DNA of 64,000 bases from an uncultured Eubacteriales bacterium (GTDB lineage Bacteria > Bacillota > Clostridia > Christensenellales > Aristaeellaceae). The position numbers were made by a program, and so were the translations under genes. The notes under the pieces were generated by a model. That model saw only the letters and a list, made by a program, of their open reading frames with translations, did no database searches and was not told where the DNA came from. The stretch is taken from assembly GCA_902781095.1 (NCBI GenBank), contig CACZHW010000001.1:124001-188000 (forward strand). The letters are read 5' to 3'. Positions 43,723 through 51,789 of the stretch are shown here, one piece after another (position 1 is the first letter of the stretch; each line of letters starts with the position of its first letter).

Positions 43723-45078
43723 ATGAACAAAGATCTCACCGCCGGTAAACCCTCCGCCGTCCTCTGGCGCTTCTGCCTGCCGCTTTTCGGCAGCGTGATC
43801 TTCCAGCAGCTCTACAACATCGCGGACAGCCTCGTCGCCGGCAAATTCATCGGCGAAAACGCCCTGGCCGCCGTAGGCAACAGCTACGAGGTGACGCTCA
43901 TCTTCCTCGCGTTCGCCTTCGGCTGCAACATGGGCTGCTCCGTCATCGTCTCGCAGCTCTTCGGCGCCAGGGACTATTCGAAGATGAAGACGGCCGTCTC
44001 CACCTCCGCGCTGCTGGCCGCTTCGGTCTGTCTCCTGCTGATGCTCTTCGGGCTGCCGGGCTGCCGGCCGCTGCTCGCCGTCATCCGCACGCCAGAAGAA
44101 CTGCTCGCCGATTCCGCGCTGTACCTGTCCATTTACATCTGCGGGCTGCCCTTCCTCTTCTTTTACAACATCGCCACGGGCATTTTCACCGCGCTGGGCG
44201 ATTCGCGCACGCCGTTTCTCTTTCTCGCCTTTTCCTCCAGCGCGAACATCCTCGTGGATATCCTGTTCGTAACGCGGCTGCACATGGGCGTGGCGGGCGT
44301 GGCCTGGGCCACCTTCCTGTGCCAGGGCGTCAGCTGCGTACTGGCCGTGGCGGCCGTGCTGCGCCGCCTCGCCGCCGTCCCGACGGCCAGGCGCCCCGCC
44401 CTCTTTTCCGCGACGCTGCTGCGCAAGATTCTGGGTATCGCGATCCCCAGCACGCTGCAGCAGAGCTTCATCTCCGTTGGCAACCTCGTCATCCAGGGCG
44501 TCATCAACAGCTTCGGCGCCGGGGTCATCGCGGGCTACGCGGCCGCGGTCAAGCTCAACAACCTGGTCATCACCTCGTTTATGACGCTGGGCAACGGCAT
44601 TTCCAGCTACACCGCGCAGAACCTCGGCGCCGGCAGGACGGACCGAATCCGTCAGGGCTTCTTCGCCGGCCTCCGCATGGTCTGGCTGCTGGGCCTGCCC
44701 CTGGCCGCCGCTTACTTCTTCTTCGGCGACTTCTTTCTGCGCCTGTTCATGGATGCGCCGACGGAAGCGGCCATGGACACGGGCCGGATCTTCCTGCGCA
44801 TCCTCTCGCCGTTCTACGTCGTCGTCTCCGCCAAGCTGGCGGCAGACGGCGTGCTGCGCGGCGCTGGGCTGATGAAATCATTCATGGCGGCCACTTTCAC
44901 CGATCTCATCCTGCGCGTACTCCTCGCCGTCCTGCTCTCCCGCACGGCGCTGGGCTCCGTCGGCATCTGGTGCGCCTGGCCCGTCGGCTGGACGATCGCC
45001 GCGGCGCTCTCCCTCCTCTTCCTGCGCTCCGCCTTCTTCTCCGGCAAAGCGGACGGCGGTCCCTCCCCCATTCACTGA
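43723..45078 (+). CDS. MATE family multidrug efflux transporter
   Basis: 451 residues, twelve membrane helices. SVIFQQLYNIADSLVAGKFIG and GAGVIAGYAAAVKLNN and SSYTAQNLGAGR are typical MATE segments. Exporter with unknown substrate. It is only distantly related to the MATE protein at 32496. ATG 43723 has AAAGGA 9 nt upstream. It lies just after the pckA terminator, and I could not see a good promoter in the 34-nt gap. Confidence 0.92.
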   Translation: MNKDLTAGKPSAVLWRFCLPLFGSVIFQQLYNIADSLVAGKFIGENALAAVGNSYEVTLIFLAFAFGCNMGCSVIVSQLFGARDYSKMKTAVSTSALLAASVCLLLMLFGLPGCRPLLAVIRTPEELLADSALYLSIYICGLPFLFFYNIATGIFTALGDSRTPFLFLAFSSSANILVDILFVTRLHMGVAGVAWATFLCQGVSCVLAVAAVLRRLAAVPTARRPALFSATLLRKILGIAIPSTLQQSFISVGNLVIQGVINSFGAGVIAGYAAAVKLNNLVITSFMTLGNGISSYTAQNLGAGRTDRIRQGFFAGLRMVWLLGLPLAAAYFFFGDFFLRLFMDAPTEAAMDTGRIFLRILSPFYVVVSAKLAADGVLRGAGLMKSFMAATFTDLILRVLLAVLLSRTALGSVGIWCAWPVGWTIAAALSLLFLRSAFFSGKADGGPSPIH

Positions 45079-45092
45079 AGGGTATGCAAAAG

Positions 45093-45121
45093 CTCCCGCC
45101 GCTTCCGGCGGGAGACTTTTT
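45093..45121. terminator. Bidirectional terminator between the MATE and EIIC genes
   Basis: 9-bp stem CTCCCGCCG (45093-45101) / CGGCGGGAG (45106-45114) with a CTTC loop. Plus-strand tail ACTTTTTA; minus-strand tail CTTTTGC. Confidence 0.88.
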
Positions 45122-45130
45122 ATTGCCTTG

Positions 45131-46204
45131 TCACGGCAGGCGCAGGTCGCCTTCCCGGATCCATCCCAGTTTCCGGCACAGGCTGCCCAAGAGCGCCGAG
45201 AGCACGGCCGGCAGCACAAAGCACACCAGCACCAGGCCCAGCCAGTCAAACGCTCCGGGCGTCAGCGCCGCGGCGCCCCTCGAAAGCGCTTCCTCCGTCG
45301 GTGCAAGCCAGCCCGTCACCACGCCGATGGGGCCGCACAGGCCGCACGTGCCCATGCCGGAGTTGATCGGCGCGCCGTTCATCTGCAGGCGGAAGGCGCA
45401 GGTCGCGACGGGGCCGGTGATGGCGGAAGTGACGATGGGCGGCAGCCAGATGCGCGGGTTTTTCACGATGTTGGGCATCTGCAGCATGGAGGTGCCCAGC
45501 CCCTGGCTGACGAGGCCGCCGACGCCGTTTTCCTTATAGGACATCACGGCGAAGCCGACCATCTGCGCACAGCAGCCCGCCACGGCCGCGCCGCCCGCGA
45601 TGCCGGTCAGCCCCAGCACGGAGCAGATCGCCGCCGAGGAGATGGGCAGCGTCAGCGCGATGCCCACCAGCACGGACACCGCGATGCCCATCGCAAAGGG
45701 CGCCAGCTTCGTCGCGCTGTCGATCATGAGGCCGAAGGCGGAAGCCGCCTGCCCGATGGGCGGCGCGATCAGCTTGGCCAGCGCCACGCCGATGAGGATT
45801 GTGACGGCCGGCGTCACCAGGATGTCGATCTTCGTCTCCTTGGAGACGGCCTTGCCGCATTCCGCCGCCACAATCGCGATGATCAGCACGGCCAGCGGTC
45901 CGCCGGCGCCGCCTTCCGCGTTGGCCGCCCAGCCCACCGCCGCCAGCGAGAAGAGCACCAGCGGGTCCGCCGCAAGCGCGTAACCGATGGCCACCGCCAT
46001 CGCCGGTCCCGACATCGCCATCGCGTAGCTGCCGATATCCGCAAGGTACTGTATCCCCAATTGCTGCCCCAGCGTGCGAATGATCGTGCCGATCAGCAGG
46101 GAGCAGAACAGGCCCTGCGCCATCGCGCCCAGGGCGTCGATGCCGTAGCGTTTGGCGGAAATGACGATCTTCTTCTTTTTCAAAAAGGCCGAAATACCGT
46201 TCAC
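45131..46204 (-). CDS. PTS-IIC-like membrane protein, PfoR family
   Basis: 357 residues, about ten hydrophobic segments. It carries KKIVISAKRYGIDALGAMAQGLFCSLLIGTI, AVGWAANAEGGAGGPLAV and NGAPINSGMGTCGLCGPIG, which fit the PTS_EIIC_2/PfoR family. Members are small-molecule membrane proteins without attached EIIA or EIIB domains; PfoR was named as a perfringolysin regulator. No phosphotransfer domain lies nearby, so sugar phosphorylation is doubtful. The start is a GTG at 46204, with GAGG 8 nt upstream. Its promoter is at 46242-46270. Confidence 0.85.
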   Translation of the reverse strand: MNGISAFLKKKKIVISAKRYGIDALGAMAQGLFCSLLIGTIIRTLGQQLGIQYLADIGSYAMAMSGPAMAVAIGYALAADPLVLFSLAAVGWAANAEGGAGGPLAVLIIAIVAAECGKAVSKETKIDILVTPAVTILIGVALAKLIAPPIGQAASAFGLMIDSATKLAPFAMGIAVSVLVGIALTLPISSAAICSVLGLTGIAGGAAVAGCCAQMVGFAVMSYKENGVGGLVSQGLGTSMLQMPNIVKNPRIWLPPIVTSAITGPVATCAFRLQMNGAPINSGMGTCGLCGPIGVVTGWLAPTEEALSRGAAALTPGAFDWLGLVLVCFVLPAVLSALLGSLCRKLGWIREGDLRLP

Positions 46205-46241
46205 TTGTCATTCCTCTTTTCCGATTTGAATAGCTTGCGCT

Positions 46242-46270
46242 ATCATAGCATAATCACTGCTCTGCCGCAA
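46242..46270 (-). promoter_or_regulatory. SigA promoter for the PfoR-like gene
   Basis: TTGCGG (46270-46265), 17 nt, TATGAT (46247-46242) on the minus strand, 38 nt before the GTG start. Confidence 0.55.
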
Positions 46271-46304
46271 GAAGTGAATTGAACTGCTTCAAACCGGGGC
46301 ACAG

Positions 46305-46364
46305 AAAAAGCCGGCCGACGATCTGGGCTGCAGGTTAGCTGCCTGCTCCATGATCGCCGCCGGC
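46305..46364 (-). terminator. Long terminator of the pyrophosphatase islet
   Basis: GCCGGC (46359-46364) and GATCG (46352-46356) on one arm pair with CGATC (46319-46323) and GCCGGC (46310-46315), with a large inner hairpin; a T5 run follows on the minus strand (46309-46305). Between 46365 and 46530 I see no gene or clear signal, only AT-richer spacer. Confidence 0.6.
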
Positions 46365-46530
46365 CGCGGCGCTTTCACCATACCGCTTTCCGTATGGATT
46401 ATCGCAGAATCGCCGCTGCCCATGCAGCAAGGGTCGGTGCACGCCGAAGTGTCCGTTGCCTTATCAGCGATTCATATTCAGCATAGTCTTTTCGGCTGTA
46501 TTTGTAAAGAAACCGGCGGTATACGCTTGA

Positions 46531-47655
46531 TTACTCATGTGGATAGGATTCCAAAACAGCCGTAACTGCAGGAACCAGCACCTTTCTCCTGGAAATGCCC
46601 GGTTCCAGCCTGAAAGAAACGCCGTCATAGGTCGCGGTCTCTCCGAATGCGGTCTCAAGCACTTCCTTTGCCGCCTCATTGGAAGGAACGAGATAGACGA
46701 CGGAGATGCCGTCGTGGAAAATGCTGATCTGGGCGATCAACAGGTCGATCCCGGTCGTAACCTGGGCGCCGGGGAGAACGGCCTTCATTCGTCCGGCCAG
46801 ATCTTTCGCGCCGTCCTCGTCATAGGCGTTGACGCACCCGATCGCATATTTTCCTCCTCCGCATTCATATTCCTTATAGTCGTCGAAGAAAATCTGCTCA
46901 TCCGTCTTGCCTTCATAGGAAAGGGACGCCTTGAACATTTCCCGGTAAAAAGCGTCCGTATCGCGGATACCGGCTAACCGGGACAGTTCCTTCAGCGCTT
47001 CCCGGTCCGCAAAGGTCGTCGCGTTGGATTTAAGATTCAGGGTATCGGACAGAATCGATCCGACCATGGCATACGCGACCTTCTGATCCACCTCAACGCC
47101 GTAATTGCGGTACCGGAGCCAGATGATGGTCGCCGTCGAGCCGAGCGGCCTTGCGTCATAAATCAGATGATTGCCCGTCGTGACGCTTCCGTCCCCGTGA
47201 TGATCGATGATGCTGAGCACAGTGGCGTCCCCGAGCCCCTCCGCCGACTGCGAATAATCGCTGTGATCAACCAGAATCATATTACAGGCGGAGGCGTCCT
47301 CCAGCAGCTGCGGGGGCTCTATGCTTCCGGATTTGAGCACATACCGGGTTTCGGCGTTGAGTTCTCCGAGGACGACCGGGACCGCATCATACCCCAGTTT
47401 CCTGAGCAGGGCCGCATACGCGATCGAGCTGCCTACCGTATCCGCATCCGGGCTCTTGTGGCCCGTCACATAGATGGTCCCGTCCACTGTCCCGAGCCCG
47501 TCCAGATCGCTGCGGTTCAGCTTATAGTTCAGCTCCCGCTGCGCCTGCTCGTTTGACGCCGCAAGGTTCCGGCCCAGCCAAAAACCGGCGGCGCCGACAG
47601 CGGCAACCACGAAAACCAGTGCAATCCATTTGAAGATGTTCCCCTTTTTCTCCAT
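46531..47655 (-). CDS. Membrane-anchored DHH phosphoesterase, family II inorganic pyrophosphatase type
   Basis: 374 residues. After an N-terminal membrane anchor (about 9-28: KWIALVFVVAAVGAAGFWLG) comes a family II pyrophosphatase: TGHKSPDADT (H66, D70, D72), LVDHSDYSQS (D130, H131), IIDHHGDG (D151, H152, H153), and the C-terminal DHHA2 element SRRKVLVPAV. Family II enzymes are normally soluble, Mn2+-dependent and cytosolic. The positive residues before the helix and the topology imply that the catalytic domain is outside the membrane (inference). Start 47655 was taken because GGGGG lies 9 nt upstream. Third gene of an AT-richer operon. Confidence 0.85.
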   Translation of the reverse strand: MEKKGNIFKWIALVFVVAAVGAAGFWLGRNLAASNEQAQRELNYKLNRSDLDGLGTVDGTIYVTGHKSPDADTVGSSIAYAALLRKLGYDAVPVVLGELNAETRYVLKSGSIEPPQLLEDASACNMILVDHSDYSQSAEGLGDATVLSIIDHHGDGSVTTGNHLIYDARPLGSTATIIWLRYRNYGVEVDQKVAYAMVGSILSDTLNLKSNATTFADREALKELSRLAGIRDTDAFYREMFKASLSYEGKTDEQIFFDDYKEYECGGGKYAIGCVNAYDEDGAKDLAGRMKAVLPGAQVTTGIDLLIAQISIFHDGISVVYLVPSNEAAKEVLETAFGETATYDGVSFRLEPGISRRKVLVPAVTAVLESYPHE

Positions 47656-47675
47656 CTCGAAATTCCCCCTTCCTT

Positions 47676-48068
47676 TCAGATCCACCATTCCGGCGTGAGT
47701 TCTCCGAGCGTTACGACTCTTTCCCGCTCATAATCCAGCATGATCTCCACGGATTGGTACCTGCCCGGCATCAGCTGGGCCATGAACTCCCTGCACGCGC
47801 CGCAAGGGGCTCCCGTCTTCCCGTCGGGCATGATCGCCAGTACACGCCTGATCTCGTCCTCTCCGTTTGTGATCATGTTGAACAGCGCGTTTCGCTCTGC
47901 GCAGATTCCCAGCGACGAGGACGTGTCGATGCACACGCCGGTGTAAAGCTTCCCGCTCCCGGATTCAACCGCGGCGGCCACGCCGCCGGCGCTGATTCTT
48001 TCGGATATATCTCTGGGCCTTTGTACGGCTTTGGCCGCTTCAAACAGCTTTGTCCAGATTGTCTCCAT
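47676..48068 (-). CDS. Cytidine deaminase-like enzyme (blasticidin deaminase type)
   Basis: 130 residues. Zinc and catalytic motif CAERNAL (C56, E58) and PCGACREF (C89, C92) match the cytidine/blasticidin-S deaminase family. It converts cytidine, deoxycytidine or a related nucleoside; the exact substrate cannot be told. ATG 48068 has GGAGGGGG upstream. It lies 20 nt before the pyrophosphatase start in the same operon, 77 nt after the AlkD-like gene. Confidence 0.85.
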   Translation of the reverse strand: METIWTKLFEAAKAVQRPRDISERISAGGVAAAVESGSGKLYTGVCIDTSSSLGICAERNALFNMITNGEDEIRRVLAIMPDGKTGAPCGACREFMAQLMPGRYQSVEIMLDYERERVVTLGELTPEWWI

Positions 48069-48145
48069 CTCGTCCCCCTCCGCTGAATTCATCTTTTGCC
48101 CGCTTCTCCGCTGCCTTCAGCAGACGGATAATCCGGCATGGATCG

Positions 48146-48841
48146 TCATCTGCTCCTTCGCACCTTCAGCGTTTTCAAATAGGCCTTCTGCTCTTCCGTT
48201 ATCCTGTAGCTTTCCACGCTTTTTTGAATCGCCTTGTTATGAACCCAGTCCTCCAGCCGTTTTTCTTCCAGATACGGTAAAATCAAATCATACTGCTTGG
48301 CCAGAGCGGTTGCGAAATACCACGCGATCATCATGTTGACGTAGTATTCCTCCGACCTGACGGATGCCACGCTGTCCGCATAGCTGATGTCGAAGTTTTC
48401 ACCCAAAAAGTGCTGCATCAGCATCCCGATTGCAAACCGGACCGTGTAGGTTTTGCCGGACCGGAGCCAGGCGTGAATGTGCGGCAGCAGTTTCTCCGGT
48501 TCCTTTTGAAAAGCCTTGGGAGAAAGCTGGTCACAGGTGGCCCAGTTATCCACAAAGGGCAAAAACGCGTCCACTTCCGCCACGCATTTGCCGAAGTCCT
48601 TTTCCAGCGAAATCACAAACGCGTGCAGCTGGTCCTCGTCAAAATACGGATGCGGCAGGCACGAGAGAAAGGCCTCCGTGTCCTTCCCGTTGTACAGGCG
48701 TCTGGCCAGCGCGCGCAGCGCCGGCGTCCGGACGCCGATGATTCTGTCAGCCGGCACGGCAGGGATGATCTTCGCCTGCAGCAAAGCGTAATCCTTGTCC
48801 TGCAGCCGGAACAGTTCCGCCACGATTCCGTCTCTGGTCAT
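48146..48841 (-). CDS. DNA alkylation repair protein, AlkD-like HEAT-repeat
   Basis: 231 residues, all-helical. The AlkD-like signature is VRTPALRALARRLY, FVDNWATCDQLSPKAF, and YYVNMMIAWYFATALAK, with the conserved W-A-T-C-D. AlkD removes bulky or cationic N3/N7 alkyl bases without flipping them. Start 48841 follows directly on the promoter at 48881-48909; the RBS (GGAGAAGGCGGG) is rather far. First gene of the AT-richer islet. Confidence 0.85.
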   Translation of the reverse strand: MTRDGIVAELFRLQDKDYALLQAKIIPAVPADRIIGVRTPALRALARRLYNGKDTEAFLSCLPHPYFDEDQLHAFVISLEKDFGKCVAEVDAFLPFVDNWATCDQLSPKAFQKEPEKLLPHIHAWLRSGKTYTVRFAIGMLMQHFLGENFDISYADSVASVRSEEYYVNMMIAWYFATALAKQYDLILPYLEEKRLEDWVHNKAIQKSVESYRITEEQKAYLKTLKVRRSR

Positions 48842-48880
48842 CGTTGATTCACCCGCCTTCTCCGCCTCTTCCACAGCACC

Positions 48881-48909
48881 ATGATAGAGGTAAAACCCCC
48901 GTCCGTCAA
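48881..48909 (-). promoter_or_regulatory. SigA promoter for the AlkD-deaminase-pyrophosphatase operon
   Basis: TTGACG (48909-48904), 17 nt, TATCAT (48886-48881), 40 nt before the AlkD start. Confidence 0.65.
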
Positions 48910-48987
48910 CCGCATTTCTTCCGATCGCCTGCGCATACGGCCTTGTCCGGTTGCCCTTCGGGTCGGGGCTTCTTGTTCCCTTCTTCA

Positions 48988-49016
48988 TTGACAGACCTGT
49001 GCCGGAGGACTAGAAT
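48988..49016 (+). promoter_or_regulatory. SigA promoter for malQ
   Basis: TTGACA (48988-48993), 17 nt, TAGAAT (49011-49016), giving a leader of about 60 nt. It is divergent to the AlkD promoter. Confidence 0.7.
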
Positions 49017-49082
49017 AAAGCGCAGAAATGCCGGGCGGGCACCGCAGGGCGCCGGGCCGGCTTTACAGAGGAGGAAGAGAAG

Positions 49083-50633
49083 ATGAGTCGTTCCGCGGGA
49101 ATTCTGATGCCGGTTTCCAGCCTGCCCGGCAAATACGGGATTGGATGCTTCGACGAGGAGGCGTACCGGTTTGTCGATTTCCTGGAAAAGGCCGGCCAGA
49201 CCTACTGGCAGATCCTGCCGTTGAACCCGCCCAACCACGCGCCCGTCGCCTATGATTCGCCCTATCAGAGCTTTTCCGCTTTCGCGGGAAATCCGTTTTA
49301 TATCAGTCTGGACGCCCTCCTGCAGGAAGGCCTGCTGACCCGGGAGGAGATCGACGCCGTGGATTTCGGCAGCAACCCGGGACGCATCGATTACGACAAG
49401 CTCTTCGCGCTGCGCATGCCGCTGCTGCACAAGGCTTACGAGCGCAGCGGGATTGCCGATCGGGAGGATTTTCAGGCCTTCCTCCGCGAGAACGCCTGGT
49501 GGCTGGACGACTATGCCCTGTTTATGGCCGTGCGGGACTACTTTAAAGAGGCGGAGTGGCCGGACTGGCCGGAGGACATCAGCCGCCGCTGGCCGAACGC
49601 CATCGATTACTACAACCGGGTGCTCTACTACGACGTGGAGTTCCAGAAGTTCATCCAGTTCGTCTTCAGCCGGCAGTGGAACGCCCTCAAGGCCTACGCC
49701 AACGCCCGTCACATCCAAATCATCGGGGATATCCCGATCTACGTCTACTTCAACAGCGCCGACGTATGGGCGCATCCCGACCTCTTCCAGCTGAACGAAA
49801 ACAACCGGCAGAGCGCGGTAGCGGGCTGCCCGCCGGACGCCTTCTCCGCGGACGGGCAGATCTGGGGCACGCCGCTGTACCGCTGGGAGAACCACGCGAA
49901 GGATCACTTCGGCTGGTGGATGGCCCGGCTGTGGTACAACTTCCAGCAGTGCGACCTGCTGCGCATCGATCACTTCCGCGGGCTGGACGAGTACTTCTCC
50001 ATTCCCGCGGGCAAACCCGCGCTGGACGGCCACTGGGAGAAGGGGCCGGGCATGGCGCTTTTCCACCAGATGTGGCAGAACATGGGCTACAAGCCCGTCA
50101 TCGTCGAGGACCTGGGCTACATGACGGAGTCTGTCCGCCAGATGGTGCGGGAGACCGGCTTCCCGAACATGAAGGTGCTGCAGTTCGCCTTTGACGCAAA
50201 CGACTTCGGCGCCAGCAACGACTACCTGGTGCACAACATCCCGGAACACTGCGTGGTCTACCCCGGCACCCACGACAACGATCCCATCAACGGCTGGTTC
50301 GGCTCCCTGAGCGCCGACGGACAGCGCCTGGTGCGCGACTACTTCGGCCAGAAAACCCTCTCCAAATCCCGGATGCACGAGGTGTTCGTGCGCGCGGCGA
50401 TGATGTGCCGTGCGGAAACCTGCGTCATCCAGCTGCAGGATCACATGGGGCTGGGCGCCGAGGCGCGGATCAACGATCCCTCCCACCAGGAGAACAACTG
50501 GCACTGGCGCCTTTCGCCCGGGATGCTGACCGACGCGCTGGCGCAGGAAATCTTCGAGACGACCCGCCGCTACGGCCGCCTGAACTGGGCGTCCGAAAGC
50601 GTGCAGGCCGCCCTGGCCGCATACAAAGCGTAA
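49083..50633 (+). CDS. malQ: 4-alpha-glucanotransferase (amylomaltase)
   Basis: 516 residues, GH77. Transfers maltooligosaccharide units between chains, for glycogen or starch use. It opens RSAGILMPVSSLPGKYGIGCF; catalytic elements are LRIDHFRG (nucleophile), VEDLGYMT (acid/base) and YPGTHDND (transition-state aspartate). A very strong RBS (GAGGAGGAAGAG) precedes the ATG. Single-gene unit with a promoter at 48988 and a terminator at 50673. Confidence 0.96.
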   Translation: MSRSAGILMPVSSLPGKYGIGCFDEEAYRFVDFLEKAGQTYWQILPLNPPNHAPVAYDSPYQSFSAFAGNPFYISLDALLQEGLLTREEIDAVDFGSNPGRIDYDKLFALRMPLLHKAYERSGIADREDFQAFLRENAWWLDDYALFMAVRDYFKEAEWPDWPEDISRRWPNAIDYYNRVLYYDVEFQKFIQFVFSRQWNALKAYANARHIQIIGDIPIYVYFNSADVWAHPDLFQLNENNRQSAVAGCPPDAFSADGQIWGTPLYRWENHAKDHFGWWMARLWYNFQQCDLLRIDHFRGLDEYFSIPAGKPALDGHWEKGPGMALFHQMWQNMGYKPVIVEDLGYMTESVRQMVRETGFPNMKVLQFAFDANDFGASNDYLVHNIPEHCVVYPGTHDNDPINGWFGSLSADGQRLVRDYFGQKTLSKSRMHEVFVRAAMMCRAETCVIQLQDHMGLGAEARINDPSHQENNWHWRLSPGMLTDALAQEIFETTRRYGRLNWASESVQAALAAYKA

Positions 50634-50672
50634 GCGGTCGGCGTCGCCCGGTTATTCCCCCCGCACAAAGAT

Positions 50673-50701
50673 GCCGTCCGGCACACTGCCGGACGGCTTT
50701 T
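50673..50701 (+). terminator. Terminator of malQ
   Basis: 11-bp stem GCCGTCCGGCA / TGCCGGACGGC with a 3-nt loop and a T4 tail, 40 nt after the stop. It may also end the minus-strand aldarate operon, though its tail on that strand (ATCTTTG) is weak. Confidence 0.88.
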
Positions 50702-50718
50702 CCATTTCATTCTCTTGC

Positions 50719-51789
50719 TCAGCCGAGCGCTTCCAGCTGCTTTGCGATAGCTTCCGCGGTGGGCGGGCAGCCCATCACGCACGTGCCGGCGCCGCGGCAG
50801 CACCTGCCGATGCCCAGCCCGTCCAGCTCCTTCCCCTGCCAGCCCTGGCCGATGTAAATCGTCTCCCCGCGCCCGCGCCCCGTCGTGTGCAGCGCGCGCA
50901 CCAGCGCGGCGAAGCAGGCCGAGCAGGCCTGGTTCTCCTTCACGTTCCGGGTGAGGGCTGCGACCGTGCCCTTCGGCGCCGGATAGCCCTCCGCGTCCTG
51001 CGGGCGGTTGAGTTCGACGATGTCCGCGGCGCTCCACTGAGCGCTGCCGCCGCCGAAGCGTTCCGCCATCTCGATGTAGGGCACCTCGTCCGGCGCAAGG
51101 CCCATCAGCGAGCGGCCATAGGCGTCCAGCTGCACGGCGTCGGTCCCCAGGTACATGCGGTTGGTCTGCACCGGCGTTCCGCCCTCTTCAAAGTCGAGGT
51201 CGCCGCAGATGCTGTCCACCACGGTGAGGCGCGGTTTCATCGCCGCACCCAGCGCGGCGATGGGCTTTTGCAGCCCCATGGTGTGAAAGTGCCGCTTTTC
51301 CTTGTCCGGCAGGCAGCCCTTCAGGTTCTTCAGGGCGCAGGTCATCACGGTCTGGCAGTGGCCCTTGAGCACGGGCAGGTTGACCAGCAGCCCGGCATCC
51401 AGGGCGCGCTCACAGACTTCAAGGTCGCCGATCGCGGTTTTGACTCGCCGGGTTTTATCCTTTTTCAGATCGTAAAAGGGGACCCCGTACTTTTCGCAGA
51501 CCTTGTCGTAGCCCGCCCTGCGCATGGCGCGCATCGTCTCGTCGCCCACCCAGCTGCCTTCGATGACGCTGATGTCCGTGACGCCGTGCCCGCGGAAGTA
51601 CTCGATGCAGCCGCTCAGCACGCCCGCGTGCGTCGTCGCCCCGCTTTCCGGCGTACCCGCGATGACCAGGTTGGGCTTTAAAGCGACGCTGCCGCCCTCC
51701 GGCACCAAGCGGATGGCGTCCGCCGCCTCCAGCAGCTTCACGGTCATGCCGTGGGCGTCTTCTCCGTAAATCTGATAAATCTTACTCAT
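50719..51789 (-). CDS. DUF362 domain protein with C-terminal cysteine motifs
   Basis: 356 residues. DUF362 core: VALKPNLVIAGTPESGATTH near the N terminus, LVNLPVLKGHCQTVMTCALKN in the middle and KPRLTVVDSICG. The C-terminal part has CSAC and CCRGAGTCVMGCPP, which may hold an Fe-S cluster. No biochemical role is known to me. Its start overlaps the NfnB-like oxidoreductase gene by 8 nt, so it is translated with it. Last gene of the aldarate operon. Confidence 0.85.
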   Translation of the reverse strand: MSKIYQIYGEDAHGMTVKLLEAADAIRLVPEGGSVALKPNLVIAGTPESGATTHAGVLSGCIEYFRGHGVTDISVIEGSWVGDETMRAMRRAGYDKVCEKYGVPFYDLKKDKTRRVKTAIGDLEVCERALDAGLLVNLPVLKGHCQTVMTCALKNLKGCLPDKEKRHFHTMGLQKPIAALGAAMKPRLTVVDSICGDLDFEEGGTPVQTNRMYLGTDAVQLDAYGRSLMGLAPDEVPYIEMAERFGGGSAQWSAADIVELNRPQDAEGYPAPKGTVAALTRNVKENQACSACFAALVRALHTTGRGRGETIYIGQGWQGKELDGLGIGRCCRGAGTCVMGCPPTAEAIAKQLEALG

